Below are positions 7,569-16,620 of a stretch of 64,000 bases of DNA, one piece after another; position 1 is the first letter of the stretch; each line of letters starts with the position of its first letter. Location of the stretch: assembly GCF_016862175.1 (NCBI RefSeq), contig NZ_BOML01000057.1, positions 124,001 through 188,000 on the forward strand, in the 5' to 3' direction. The notes beneath the pieces were generated by a model, which made no database searches, was not told the DNA's origin, and saw nothing but the letters and a program-made list of their open reading frames with translations. This stretch comes from Paractinoplanes durhamensis (lineage in GTDB: Bacteria > Actinomycetota > Actinomycetes > Mycobacteriales > Micromonosporaceae). The translations under genes were made by a program, and so were the position numbers.

Positions 7569-10301
7569 TCAGGATCGGCCCACCAGCATCCGCACGGCCG
7601 CGGCCGTCTCCGGGAAGTCGGTCAGCAGCGCCGCGGGGCCGCTGGTGGCGGGCTCCGATGGCGGCCACTCGCCCGGGCAGCCGAGCAACTCGGCGATCGC
7701 GTCGGTCGCCGCCGGATGCTCGGCCAGGAAGGCGAACGCCCCGCTCGCCGGAGCGGCCGCCGGCCCGGGGGCCGCGCGGCGGGCGTTCCACGGCGCGGTC
7801 CAGTCGTCCAGCGCGGCCAGCGTGCCGGGGAACGTCCGGCCCGCCTCCCGGGTCAGCACCGGGACCAGCTCGGCGGCCTGGGTGCGCAGCGTGGTGATCA
7901 GGGTGGGCAGCCACGGCAGCAGCACCGGATCGGGCAGGCGGGCGAACGCGTTCGACAGCGTCTCGACCACGAACGGCGCCAGCCTCGGCACCGGCTCGAG
8001 CGCCTGCACGAAACCGCTCACGTACTGCGGGAACGCCGGCACGACCAGCGGGTTGGCCAGCAGCTCGTCCACCCTGGTGCGCAGGTCGGGCAGCGGCAGG
8101 GCACCCAATTGATGCTTGGCCGCCCACAGCAGGGCCACCTTGGCCGGCGACTCGGGGTGCGACTGCCGGACCGCCAGCTCCAGCTGGGTGCGGTCGCAGC
8201 CGAGCGACAGCGCCAGGCTCTCCATGCTGAACAGGAAGCCGAGCATCGCGCCGACCTGCCGCACGCCGGCGTCGTCGTCGACGAACGCGGTCGGCAGCAG
8301 GGTGCAGTAGTGCGCGTAGCCCTCGGTGACGAATCGCTCGCACCAGCCGGGCAGCGCCGGCGCCGTGCTGCGGTAGTGCGCCAGCAGCCGCCGGATGCGC
8401 CGCAGCACGACCGGGGCGTCGTCGACCGTGCGTTCGGCGGCCAGCAGCTCGACCGCCCGGGTGCCCAACTCGTCGGTGAGGCGGGGACTGGCCAGGAAGA
8501 GCAGTGAGTCCTCGACCGCCTTGAGCGCCACCGCGGCGGTCGCCTTCGGGTCCCAGGCGGCCCGGCGCAGGCGCTGCTCCAGGACCTGCTCGACGGTCAC
8601 GCCCTCGTAGCCGAGCTCGATCACGGTGCGCTGGTGCCGGCCGAGGTCAAGATCCCAGCTCTCCTGAAAGTGCTTCTCGCCCAGCCGGCGGGAGCCGATC
8701 ACCGGGCGCACGGCGTGGTCGGGCAGCAGGTAGCGCAGCATCCACAGCAGCTGGGAGCAGGCGGCCAACTCCGGCTTCGCGGCCAGGTCGAGCAGGGCGC
8801 GCTGGATGGTGCGCTGTTCCAGGTTGAGCCCGAGCGGGGCGAGCCGGTCGTAGACGTCGCGGGCCAGCGGCGGCAGCGCGTCGTAGCCGACCTGGCCGAC
8901 CCGGTCGCCGCCGAGCAGGATCTCGCAGAGCCGCTGCACGTCGCGGCGGCCGGGGACGACGTCCTTCTCGATGCAGGTGACCGCGGCGTCGGCGAAGTCA
9001 TACGGCGTGGGCCGGGCCCGGCCGCGCATGCCGGCCAGCAGGATCGACGTCTCGAAGATCGCGATGGCGTCGGCCGTGCTCGCCAGGTAGCCGCTGCGGC
9101 GGGCCAGCCGGACGATGTCCACGCACCAGCCGCGCAGCTCCTCCTCGTCGAGCCCGTCGAGCGCCGGCGGGCCGGAGAGATAACCGGTGAGCTGATCGGC
9201 CGGCGCCACCGCGGCGGCCGGTGCGGGCAGCGCCTTACCGGTGCCTTTCTGCCCGGCCAGCTCGAACGGCGTGAGCCGGCTCTTGGTGAGCGACTTCTGC
9301 CAGGTGGCGGCGGCGATCGAAACCGAGCCGGGGGCGAGCCCGAACTGCGCCTCGATCGCGGAGTGGCTGCTCGGGATCAGCCCGTACAGCCATTTCGTAC
9401 CCGTCCGCGGGGTGATCTCGAAGTCGGGGGTGCCGTCGGCCGAACCCACCTCGGCGAGCCGGCTCGCCGCGTGAAAAGCGCCGCAGACATAGAGGCAGTC
9501 GGCCCGATCGACGCCGCTCGCGGCCAGGTGCTGACGGATGCGCGTCCACATGTACCGCTCGCGGTCCTCGTCGCTGTCCCACCGCGCGGTGTCGTGCGGC
9601 GCCAGCCGCCGGAACAAACTTCCGATCAACACCATCACCTGCCGGTACGTGTCGTGGTCGGCGCCCGCGAGCGGCTGCTCGACGTACTGGTCCCACCACT
9701 CCGACCAGTGCCGGACCCGCCCGTGGTGCAGCAGGTGCTCCTCCAGCTCGGCGAAGCGCGGCCGCAGGTCGCCGATCTCGACGCCGACGGCGTCGCCGTG
9801 CAGGTCGTCGGCCTCGGGTGCAGCCGGCACGTCGGGCTGCCACTGGAAGACGTGGTCGGTGGACCGGTCGACGAGCACCAGCTCCACCCCGGGGGTCTCC
9901 AGCGCGTACGCGATGGCCTGGTATTCGGCGGAGCCCGCGGTGATCGGGGCGATGACGCTCAGCGGCGCCGACTCGACCGGGAAGCCGTCCAGCTCGGACG
10001 CGAAGGCCTGCAACGCGACCGGCAGCCGGCAGTTGCGCAGCTCGGTCAGCAGCGGCGCCATGTCCTCGCAGAGCTCCAGGTAGATGACCTTCGGCTGTTT
10101 CGCGCGGAGCCGGCGAACCATGGCCAGCGCGGAGGCCGGCGAGTGGTGGCAGACCGGAAAGATCTCCAACGGCTCGCGCAGCGCGTGGTCGACGTCGTCC
10201 ACCATCCCGGCGAGGATCTCCGGCAGCGCGGCCGGCCCGTCGCCGAGCGCCTCGGCCGCCCCGAGCAGTTGGTCGCGGAGCGCGTCGAAAGGGCTGCTCA
10301 T
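7569..10301 (-). CDS. DUF5682-like protein of a MoxR-VWA-SWIM module
   Basis: 910 aa. ATG at 10301 is chosen because it gives the ATGA overlap with the upstream MoxR gene. The N-terminal 300 residues contain motifs such as FPVCHHSPASALAMVRRL, VIYLELCED and LYVCGAFHAASRLAE, which resemble the TraB/EreA/ChaN-like fold (haem- or metal-binding, putative hydrolase). The remaining 600 residues are helical and may be a scaffold. It is the last gene of a five-gene operon. The E. coli counterpart would be YehM next to YehL/YehP/YehQ. Biochemical function is not established. A conflict or chaperone-type role is inferred from its MoxR and VWA partners. Confidence 0.75.
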   Translation of the reverse strand: MSSPFDALRDQLLGAAEALGDGPAALPEILAGMVDDVDHALREPLEIFPVCHHSPASALAMVRRLRAKQPKVIYLELCEDMAPLLTELRNCRLPVALQAFASELDGFPVESAPLSVIAPITAGSAEYQAIAYALETPGVELVLVDRSTDHVFQWQPDVPAAPEADDLHGDAVGVEIGDLRPRFAELEEHLLHHGRVRHWSEWWDQYVEQPLAGADHDTYRQVMVLIGSLFRRLAPHDTARWDSDEDRERYMWTRIRQHLAASGVDRADCLYVCGAFHAASRLAEVGSADGTPDFEITPRTGTKWLYGLIPSSHSAIEAQFGLAPGSVSIAAATWQKSLTKSRLTPFELAGQKGTGKALPAPAAAVAPADQLTGYLSGPPALDGLDEEELRGWCVDIVRLARRSGYLASTADAIAIFETSILLAGMRGRARPTPYDFADAAVTCIEKDVVPGRRDVQRLCEILLGGDRVGQVGYDALPPLARDVYDRLAPLGLNLEQRTIQRALLDLAAKPELAACSQLLWMLRYLLPDHAVRPVIGSRRLGEKHFQESWDLDLGRHQRTVIELGYEGVTVEQVLEQRLRRAAWDPKATAAVALKAVEDSLLFLASPRLTDELGTRAVELLAAERTVDDAPVVLRRIRRLLAHYRSTAPALPGWCERFVTEGYAHYCTLLPTAFVDDDAGVRQVGAMLGFLFSMESLALSLGCDRTQLELAVRQSHPESPAKVALLWAAKHQLGALPLPDLRTRVDELLANPLVVPAFPQYVSGFVQALEPVPRLAPFVVETLSNAFARLPDPVLLPWLPTLITTLRTQAAELVPVLTREAGRTFPGTLAALDDWTAPWNARRAAPGPAAAPASGAFAFLAEHPAATDAIAELLGCPGEWPPSEPATSGPAALLTDFPETAAAVRMLVGRS

Positions 10302-11410
10302 GACAGGGTGGCGATCGCCTGGCGGCCGCCCTCCAGGAAGCCGGTCCACTCGCCGCCGTTCTCCTTGCTGCGCGGCTCGACCACGCCGTGCCAGTACTTG
10401 TTCAGGATGGCCAGGTCTTCCGGGCTGCGCCGGGCGAGCGAACCGACCAGCGAACCGGCCAGCGTCTCGGCGTTGAGCGACGAGGCGCCGAAGAAGTTGC
10501 TGTGCAGGATCGCGTCTTCCAGTACGCCGATCTGCTCAGCGGTGGACAGCGCCGACTCGAGCTTCTCGTCGTCGCTGGTCGCCGCCCCCGCCGCGGCCCG
10601 CAGGTCGGCGAAGCTCTGCAGCAGCACGTCGAGCAGCGTGGGCGGCACCTCGAGCTCGATGTTGTGCCGGCGCAGCAGCTCCTCGGTGCGGAACCGGACG
10701 ATCTCCGCCTCGCTCTTCTTGTTGGTCACCACCGGGATGCGGACGAAGTTGAACCGCCGCTTGAGCGCCGAGGACAGGTCGTTGACCCCGCGGTCGCGGC
10801 TGTTCGCGGTCGCGATGATCGAGAAGCCGGGCTTGGCGAAGACGATGTTGTCGGCGTCGAGCTCGGGGATCGACACGTACTTCTCGGAGAGGATGGAGAT
10901 CAGGGCGTCCTGGACGTCGCTGGTGGAGCGGGTCAGCTCCTCGAAGCGGCCGATCACGCCGCCCTCCATCGCGGTCATGATCGGTGACGGGATCATCGAG
11001 GCGCGGGACTGGCCCTTGGCGATCACCATCGAGACGTTCCACGAATACTTGATGTGGTCTTCCGTGGTGCCGGCCGTGCCCTGCACCACCAGCGTGGAGT
11101 TGCGGCTGATCGCGGCGGCCAGCAGCTCGGCCAGCCAGCTCTTGCCGGTGCCCGGGTCGCCGATCAGCAGCAGCCCCCGGTCGGAGGCGAGGGTCACGAT
11201 GGACCGCTCGACGAAACTGCGGTCGCCGTACCACTTCTGCTCGACGTCGCGGTCGAGGCCGTCGGCGCGCTCGGAGCCGAGGATGAACAGGCGCACCATC
11301 TTGGGGCTCAGGCGCCAGGAGAACGGCTTCGGCCCGTCGTCGACCGACTCGAGCCAGTCGAGCTCGTCGGCGTACTTGATCTCGGCGGGGGCGCGGAGCA
11401 TGTCACTCAT
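10298..11410 (-). CDS. MoxR-family AAA+ ATPase (YehL-like)
   Basis: 370 aa. Walker A is LLIGDPGTGKS (residues 82-91). The Walker B region contains GGVIGRFEEL, followed by a sensor-like SIIATANSRDRGVNDLS and an arginine-finger region ALKRRFNFVRIPVV. MoxR proteins act as chaperones or remodelling ATPases with VWA-domain partners that bind metal-dependent ligands. Here the VWA gene lies 12 bp upstream and the DUF5682-like gene overlaps downstream by ATGA. Substrate unknown. Confidence 0.9.
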   Translation of the reverse strand: MSDMLRAPAEIKYADELDWLESVDDGPKPFSWRLSPKMVRLFILGSERADGLDRDVEQKWYGDRSFVERSIVTLASDRGLLLIGDPGTGKSWLAELLAAAISRNSTLVVQGTAGTTEDHIKYSWNVSMVIAKGQSRASMIPSPIMTAMEGGVIGRFEELTRSTSDVQDALISILSEKYVSIPELDADNIVFAKPGFSIIATANSRDRGVNDLSSALKRRFNFVRIPVVTNKKSEAEIVRFRTEELLRRHNIELEVPPTLLDVLLQSFADLRAAAGAATSDDEKLESALSTAEQIGVLEDAILHSNFFGASSLNAETLAGSLVGSLARRSPEDLAILNKYWHGVVEPRSKENGGEWTGFLEGGRQAIATLS

Positions 11411-11422
11411 GTGAAAGGCCTT

Positions 11423-12706
11423 TCAGGCGATGAAGTTTTTGAGCTCGACCACGAGCTTGCGAATCTGACCGGAGATCACCGGGGTGCCCAGGTCCTTGAA
11501 GCGCTGGCGGAACCACGGGTTGACGCTCTGCGTGCCGGAGCTGTTGACCGAGCCGACCGGGATGAAGCGGACGCCGGAGCGGTGCACCGCCTCGATGCCG
11601 TCGAGCAGCGGCTGCGACCGGTCGAACTCGTAGAAGTCGGAGATCCACACCATCACGGTGTTGCGCGGGTCGGCGATCTTGGGGCGGGCCAGCGCCATCG
11701 CGACCGGGCCGTCGTTGCCGCCGCCGAGGTTGGTGCGCAGCAGCACCTCGAACGGGTCGTGCACCCACGGCGTGAGGTCGAGCGCGCGCGTGTCGTAGGC
11801 GATCAGGTGCACGTCCACCTTGGGCAGCCCGGCGAAGATCGACGCGAGGATGGTGCAGTTGACCATCGAGTCGACCATCGACCCGGACTGGTCGACCACC
11901 ACGATCAGCCGGGCCGGGGTGACCCGTTTCGCGGTCTGCCGGTAGAAGAGCCGGTCGACGTAGAGGCGCTCGTCGTCGGGGTTCCAGTTGGGCAGGTTTT
12001 TCCAGATCGTGCGATCGATGTCGAGGTAGCGGAACACCCGCTTCGGCGGGACCGACCGGTCGATCGTGCCCGCGCTCGCCTGCGCGACCTGGGTGCGCAG
12101 GACCTCCGCGACCTCGTCGACGAACTGGCGGATCAGCCGCTTGGCGTTGGCGAGCGCGACCCCGTCCAGGTTGTTCTTGTCGCGCAGCAGCTGCTCGATC
12201 AGCGACATGCTCGGGGTGAGCTGCTTGGCCAGCTTGGGATCGGCGAGCACCTCGCGCAGGTGCATCCGCTTGACCAGGTCGCCCTCGAGACCGGCCAGCA
12301 CCTGGCCCTCGGGGCGGCCGCGCAGCTGACCCGGCTCGGCGCCGAGCGCGCGCTCGAACCAGCCGGCGTCGGCCTGCCACCGGGCGAGCCGGCCGGCGCT
12401 GACCGCGCCGGAGCCGGTGGCGAACACGTTGAGCAGCAGCTTCGAGGCGAGCGCGGCGCGCCGGACCTCGCCCTCGCGATCGTCGTCGCCCGGCGTCATC
12501 AGGCCGTCGAGCTCGGCGGCCAGCTGCGGGAACCGCTGCACCACGGTGTCGATCGAGACGGCCGGGTCGAGCAGCGCCGCGGGCAGGCCGAGGTCGTCGA
12601 CGATCGCGACACTCGCCGACTCGAGCGCGGCCTGCTCCTCGGGGTCGAAGAGCCGGGCCAGCAGCCGCCAGTAGAGAACCTGTCGCCGATTTTCCGCGGT
12701 GCTCAT
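11423..12706 (-). CDS. VWA-domain protein (CoxE/YehP-like)
   Basis: 427 aa from ATG at 12706, overlapping the stop of the previous gene by ATGA. The C-terminal VWA domain (about residues 265-427) has an intact MIDAS signature, LIVVVDQSGSMVDS, with downstream GGGNDG and VWISDFYEF elements. The N-terminal 250 residues are helical. VWA proteins paired with MoxR ATPases act as adaptors presenting substrates or cofactor-site targets. No signal peptide is present, so it is cytoplasmic. Confidence 0.9.
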   Translation of the reverse strand: MSTAENRRQVLYWRLLARLFDPEEQAALESASVAIVDDLGLPAALLDPAVSIDTVVQRFPQLAAELDGLMTPGDDDREGEVRRAALASKLLLNVFATGSGAVSAGRLARWQADAGWFERALGAEPGQLRGRPEGQVLAGLEGDLVKRMHLREVLADPKLAKQLTPSMSLIEQLLRDKNNLDGVALANAKRLIRQFVDEVAEVLRTQVAQASAGTIDRSVPPKRVFRYLDIDRTIWKNLPNWNPDDERLYVDRLFYRQTAKRVTPARLIVVVDQSGSMVDSMVNCTILASIFAGLPKVDVHLIAYDTRALDLTPWVHDPFEVLLRTNLGGGNDGPVAMALARPKIADPRNTVMVWISDFYEFDRSQPLLDGIEAVHRSGVRFIPVGSVNSSGTQSVNPWFRQRFKDLGTPVISGQIRKLVVELKNFIA

Positions 12707-14064
12707 TTGCGCAGCAGCCTTCCCGCGCGCTCGCGCAACACGTCGACCGCGGTGCCGGCGGCCGCTTCCGCCTTGGCCGCCTTGGCCTCGGTGGGGCCGA
12801 GCGCCCAGTCGCCGGTGTGCACCACCACCGGCTTCTTGCGGACGGTGGCCTGCAGCGCGATCGGCTGGACCGCCCAGCCGCCGTCGAACCGCAGCAGCCC
12901 GATGCAGGCGGTGGACGCCGCGACCAGCTCGGGGGTGAGCGGGCCGGCCGCGGGCAGCCGGTCGACGTCGAGGCCGACGGTGACGCCGCCGAGATCGAAC
13001 GCGTCGGTGGTCGCGGTGTAGCCCTCCAGCAGCACCGGCTCGGCGAGCACCGCGGGGTGCCGGTCGAGCGGCGCGGTGGACGCCGCAACCGCCCCGGCGA
13101 GCAGCACCCGGGCGCTCGCGAACGGATCGGCCGGCTCGCCCGCCGCGGCCCGCGTCTCGTCCCAGATCAGGTCGCCGCCGGCGGTCAGCGCCATCCCGGC
13201 CACGTCGAGACTGCGGTGCTCGGCCAGGCCGGCCAGCAGGATCGGGAACGCGGAGAGCATCCGCCACGCGGCCGCACCGCTGATCGTGTCGACCTTGGCC
13301 GCGGCCACGCTGGTGCGCACCAGCCGGACCCGGCCGGCCGTTTCGAGCAGGCCATGCACCTGGCACCGGAACACGGTGGGGTGCTCGTGCAGGTCGGCGC
13401 CGAGGATCAGGAACCGGCCGTCGACCGGGTCGGCGGGATCGGCGGGCCGGCCGTCCTGGGCGAGGATCAGCGCCCGGGCCCAGAGGTCGGCCCAGCGGCG
13501 GACCGGCACCCGCGGCAGGGTGGCGACCGGGGCGGCCGCCCGCAGCTCGGCCGCGAAGCCGTCGAGCAGCACCGCGAGCCGGCGCCGGGACGGCTCGGCC
13601 AGCAGCGCCTGCACCGCCGGGGAGCCGCCGGCGGCCAGCTCATGATCGACGCCCCGCCACCCGGCGATCGCCAGCTCGCGCAGCCATGACCGGCTGCCCG
13701 CGCTGAGGTGGCCGGCATCGATCGAGGCCGCCGCGACGGGAAACGGCTCGCGGGTGCGGCCGCGCGCGGTGTCGAGGCCGGTGAGCAGCGCGTCGTGGGC
13801 GGCGCCGAGCAGGGCCACTCGGCAACCGGCGAGGACGGCCAGGTGTTCGTCGGTCACCGTACCCGAAATGATCTTGCCGATCGCCTCGGTGACCCGCTCC
13901 GCCAGCGGGGTCGCCGAGAACGCCGCGACCAGCGCGTCGAGGGCGGCGGCACGATCGTCGTCGAGCCGGGCCAGGCCGTGCACGAGAGCATCGTCGAGGC
14001 CGTCGACCAGGCCGAACGCCTCGTCGAGCCCGGCCGGGTGGGCGCGGAGCGCGTCGGCGAGCAT
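12703..14064 (-). CDS. conserved unknown protein of SWIM/MoxR/VWA operon (DUF5691-like)
   Basis: 453 aa. ATG at 14064 overlaps the stop of the SWIM gene by one base. The protein is Ala/Leu-rich with alternating helical and strand-like segments and no recognised catalytic motif. Its place between SWIM and VWA genes matches the DUF5691 position in related actinobacterial operons. That family name is from memory and should be checked. C-terminal half includes WAVQPIALQATVRKKPVVVH, which looks like a beta-rich domain. Cytoplasmic, no signal peptide. Confidence 0.6.
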   Translation of the reverse strand: MLADALRAHPAGLDEAFGLVDGLDDALVHGLARLDDDRAAALDALVAAFSATPLAERVTEAIGKIISGTVTDEHLAVLAGCRVALLGAAHDALLTGLDTARGRTREPFPVAAASIDAGHLSAGSRSWLRELAIAGWRGVDHELAAGGSPAVQALLAEPSRRRLAVLLDGFAAELRAAAPVATLPRVPVRRWADLWARALILAQDGRPADPADPVDGRFLILGADLHEHPTVFRCQVHGLLETAGRVRLVRTSVAAAKVDTISGAAAWRMLSAFPILLAGLAEHRSLDVAGMALTAGGDLIWDETRAAAGEPADPFASARVLLAGAVAASTAPLDRHPAVLAEPVLLEGYTATTDAFDLGGVTVGLDVDRLPAAGPLTPELVAASTACIGLLRFDGGWAVQPIALQATVRKKPVVVHTGDWALGPTEAKAAKAEAAAGTAVDVLRERAGRLLRK

Positions 14065-14561
14065 CAGCGCACCGCGCCGGCGGCCGGGAACCACTGCAGC
14101 TCGGGCAGCGGATCGGTGGTCGGCGGCAACTCCAGATAGGCGAGGTGGCGCAGGAAGCTGCTGAACACCTCGGGGGTGCGGCCGGGCGCGGCGACCGGGT
14201 GCAGCGCCGGCCAGATGTCGGTCTCGTCCTCGGGCGGCTCGACCCGTAGGTAGCGGGCGACGCGATCGGCACCATACTGCGCGACCGCGGCGTCGACCAG
14301 CGCGCGCAGGTGGTTGCAGGGGTGGGCGCCGCTGAGCCCGCCGCACGGACGGTTGTTGTTGGTGTTGCAGCTCAGGCCGTGCTCGCCCGCGGTGATCGAC
14401 GAGACGTAGACCCGGGCGGGGTCCGACCCGCTCGACACCACCCCCTGCAACCGGCCCTCGGCAAGCTCCACGAACGGCACCTTGGCCAGCTTGCGTGGCC
14501 GCACGGGCGCGATGACCGGGGCTGCGCCGCGCCGCTCGTAGGCGACACCCTCGCTTGTCAC
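14064..14561 (-). CDS. SWIM zinc-finger protein (YehQ-like)
   Basis: 165 aa, GTG start preceded by GAGGAGG at good spacing. The Cys/His cluster GLSCNTNNNRPCGG followed by HPCNHLRALV (residues 63-90) fits a SWIM-type CxnCxH zinc-binding site, a fold that binds DNA or protein. It is the first gene of the five-gene operon, so the promoter must lie in the 125 bp between it and the divergent membrane gene at 14687. No clear sigma motif could be fixed there. Confidence 0.8.
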   Translation of the reverse strand: MTSEGVAYERRGAAPVIAPVRPRKLAKVPFVELAEGRLQGVVSSGSDPARVYVSSITAGEHGLSCNTNNNRPCGGLSGAHPCNHLRALVDAAVAQYGADRVARYLRVEPPEDETDIWPALHPVAAPGRTPEVFSSFLRHLAYLELPPTTDPLPELQWFPAAGAVR

Positions 14562-14686
14562 AACCGAACCTCCTCACGAACAGGTGCGCGTAGTTGTATC
14601 GGATGGGTCCGACAAAACTTGCGCCAAGGCTCAACTCGCCTGGTCAGCGGCCGATCCGGAGCTTCCCCCGACCGTGGAGGCCGGCT

Positions 14687-15199
14687 GTGAGCTTGTCCCG
14701 ATACGTCGCCCGGACCGCCGGGTTCGCGTTGATCTACCTGCTGGCCCTGTTCGCCGGGTCGGCAACCGACGGGATCGTGTGGCCGGCCGCCGCGGTGGGC
14801 GCGATCTGGCTGGTCGCGCAGGCCGGGCACGGCCCGCTCCGCTACAGCGTGCTCCCGATGATGGTGCTGTCCGCGCTGGTCCCGTCGACCGGCGATCTGC
14901 TGGCCGGGCTGACCCAGGCCGTCCCCCAGGTGGTGCCGGCGGTGCTGTTCGCCTGGCTGGTCCAGCGATGGCAGGGCGGCAACCGCACGGCCGTCGTGGC
15001 CGGGGCCGCCGCAACGGCGGCCTTCGCCGGTGTGGTGCTGCAGGGCGCGATCGCCGCCGCCGACTTCGAGTGGGCCGCAGCCGGCTACGCGCTGGCCCGG
15101 GACACGGTCACCGTCTTCGTGGCGGTGCTGCTGATCCGCTCCATCACGTCCAGGCAAGAAGAGGCAGCGAAACCCCGCCGTCTCTACGTCGTCCGCTGA
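14687..15199 (+). CDS. MASE1-like membrane protein, apparently truncated
   Basis: 170 aa from GTG at 14687, six bases after GGAGG. Earlier in-frame starts would lie in Pro/Arg-rich non-coding-type sequence. It has about five hydrophobic helices, with FALIYLLALFAGSATDGIVW resembling the opening of MASE1 sensory domains. MASE1 domains normally precede a GGDEF, kinase or phosphatase output domain. Here the protein ends after the membrane part (RSITSRQEEAAKPRRLYVVR), so it is either a stand-alone sensor or a truncated remnant. Confidence 0.6.
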   Translation: MSLSRYVARTAGFALIYLLALFAGSATDGIVWPAAAVGAIWLVAQAGHGPLRYSVLPMMVLSALVPSTGDLLAGLTQAVPQVVPAVLFAWLVQRWQGGNRTAVVAGAAATAAFAGVVLQGAIAAADFEWAAAGYALARDTVTVFVAVLLIRSITSRQEEAAKPRRLYVVR

Positions 15200-15289
15200 A
15201 CCAATCAGCTCTGGCGGGTCTACGGCCACTACTGACCCGCCCACACAGCCGGTCCGGCCTGAAACACCTTCGCTCACTACCGTGGCCGG

Positions 15290-15634
15290 GTGCATCTCTG
15301 GCAATGCGCCCTGTGGGGACTGCTCGGCGGCGCTGTCGTCGAGGGCCTCGAATGGGCCACCATCATGCGCAACGGACGCTGGCCCTGGAACAAACGGCGC
15401 CGGGCCGGCCCGCTCGTGGCCTCGATCCTGATCCGTCTCGGCGCCGGTGCGGGCCTGGCCGCGGCGGTCGGCGCCAGCGGCCCGATCAGCGTTCTCGGCA
15501 CCTTCAGCGTCGGCGTCGGCGCACCCCTGATCATCGAGAAGATCGCGCAGCAGGTCCCGCCGGAGATCACACAGAATGCCCCGGTTCCGGAGAATGCCGG
15601 GCTGAGCCGGCCGGAGGCTGCCGATGCGGCCTGA
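15290..15634 (+). CDS. small membrane protein (114 aa)
   Basis: GTG start with little ribosome-site support. The N-terminus is hydrophobic (LWQCALWGLLGGAVVEGLEW) followed by a basic patch (NGRWPWNKRRRAG) and two more hydrophobic segments (residues 40-90), giving probably two to three membrane helices. The C-terminus is a soluble Pro/Glu tail. It overlaps the next gene by 11 bp, so the two are likely translated together. No family assigned. Confidence 0.6.
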   Translation: MHLWQCALWGLLGGAVVEGLEWATIMRNGRWPWNKRRRAGPLVASILIRLGAGAGLAAAVGASGPISVLGTFSVGVGAPLIIEKIAQQVPPEITQNAPVPENAGLSRPEAADAA

Positions 15635-16613
15635 CGGATTCGCCGCCCAGCTCATCCGGGCGCTGGCCCGCGACAGCGCACCCTATGACAGCCGCCGCCG
15701 TGCGCCGACGACGCTCGGCCCGATCGCGGCGGCCGCCGCGATGGTGCTGGTGGTGACCGTAGGCGTGCCCGCCATTCGCGGACGTTTCACCGGAGTCGAG
15801 CCGCTTGCCACACCGCGCCCGGTCACGATCCCGAGCGTGTCTGTCGATGCCACGCTCGCCGCCAAGGTGCCGTCCGACATCAGGGCGAGAGGCAGGCTGG
15901 TGGTCGGCGTGGCCCCGACGTACGAGCCGAGCGATTTCCTGGACGCTGATGGCAGGACGGTGATCGGCTTCGACGTCGACCTGTTCAACGCGGTCGCCGG
16001 CAAGCTGGGAATGACGCCGCAGTGGCAGTCGGCGCCGCGCCAAGACATGATCCAAGGCGCGATCAGCGCCAAGTACGACGTCAGCGTCTCGTCCCTCACG
16101 ATCACCATGGACCGACTGAGATACGTCACGATGGTGTCCTACTTCGTGGCCGGCGCCCAGTGGGCGGCCAAGGCCGGTGCCGAGATCAGCGCCGACGACG
16201 CCTGCGGGCGGAAGGTCGCGGTGCGGACCGCAACGGTGGAGGTCGACGACCTCAACGTCCGATCGAGGACCTGCACCGATGCCGGCAAAGCCAAGATCAC
16301 CATCGACCGGTACCCGACGCTGGCCGACGTCACGAACGCCGTGCTGACCGGCAAGGACGACGCGATGATCGCCGAGTCGCCGGCGTCCGCCTACGCGGTG
16401 AAGCAGGCCGACGGCCGACTGAGGCTGGTGGGCAACATGTACGGATCCACGGCCTACGGCTACGCGGTGTCGAAGAACCGGACCGACCTGGCCGACGTGC
16501 TCAAGCAGGCGATCGAAGCGCTGATCGCGGACGGTACGTACGAGGCCATCCTCGCCAAGTGGGGCGTCCAGACCGGCGGGATCGCCGTTCCTACGGTGAG
16601 ACCGCCGGCCTGA
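15624..16613 (+). CDS. membrane-anchored solute-binding protein (family 3, amino-acid type)
   Basis: 329 aa. An N-terminal cytoplasmic stretch of about 30 residues precedes one transmembrane helix (GPIAAAAAMVLVVTVGVPAI), with no lipobox, so it is a signal-anchor protein rather than a lipoprotein. Residues 85-320 form an SBP_bac_3 domain (RGRLVVGVAPTYEPSDFLDA, IGFDVDLFNAVAGKLGM, YDVSVSSLTITMDRLRYV, DALIADGTYEAILAKWGV-type ending). Such domains bind amino acids or similar ligands. No ABC permease or ATPase is nearby, so it may work as a ligand sensor through the co-expressed small membrane protein. Confidence 0.8.
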   Translation: MRPDGFAAQLIRALARDSAPYDSRRRAPTTLGPIAAAAAMVLVVTVGVPAIRGRFTGVEPLATPRPVTIPSVSVDATLAAKVPSDIRARGRLVVGVAPTYEPSDFLDADGRTVIGFDVDLFNAVAGKLGMTPQWQSAPRQDMIQGAISAKYDVSVSSLTITMDRLRYVTMVSYFVAGAQWAAKAGAEISADDACGRKVAVRTATVEVDDLNVRSRTCTDAGKAKITIDRYPTLADVTNAVLTGKDDAMIAESPASAYAVKQADGRLRLVGNMYGSTAYGYAVSKNRTDLADVLKQAIEALIADGTYEAILAKWGVQTGGIAVPTVRPPA

Positions 16614-16620
16614 ACGGTGC

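Noticed and set aside
8634..11414. Long plus-strand ORF opposite the MoxR and DUF5682-like genes
   Set aside because: It is antisense to two genes with clear motifs, and its translation is His/Arg/Gln-rich noise typical of high-GC shadow frames.
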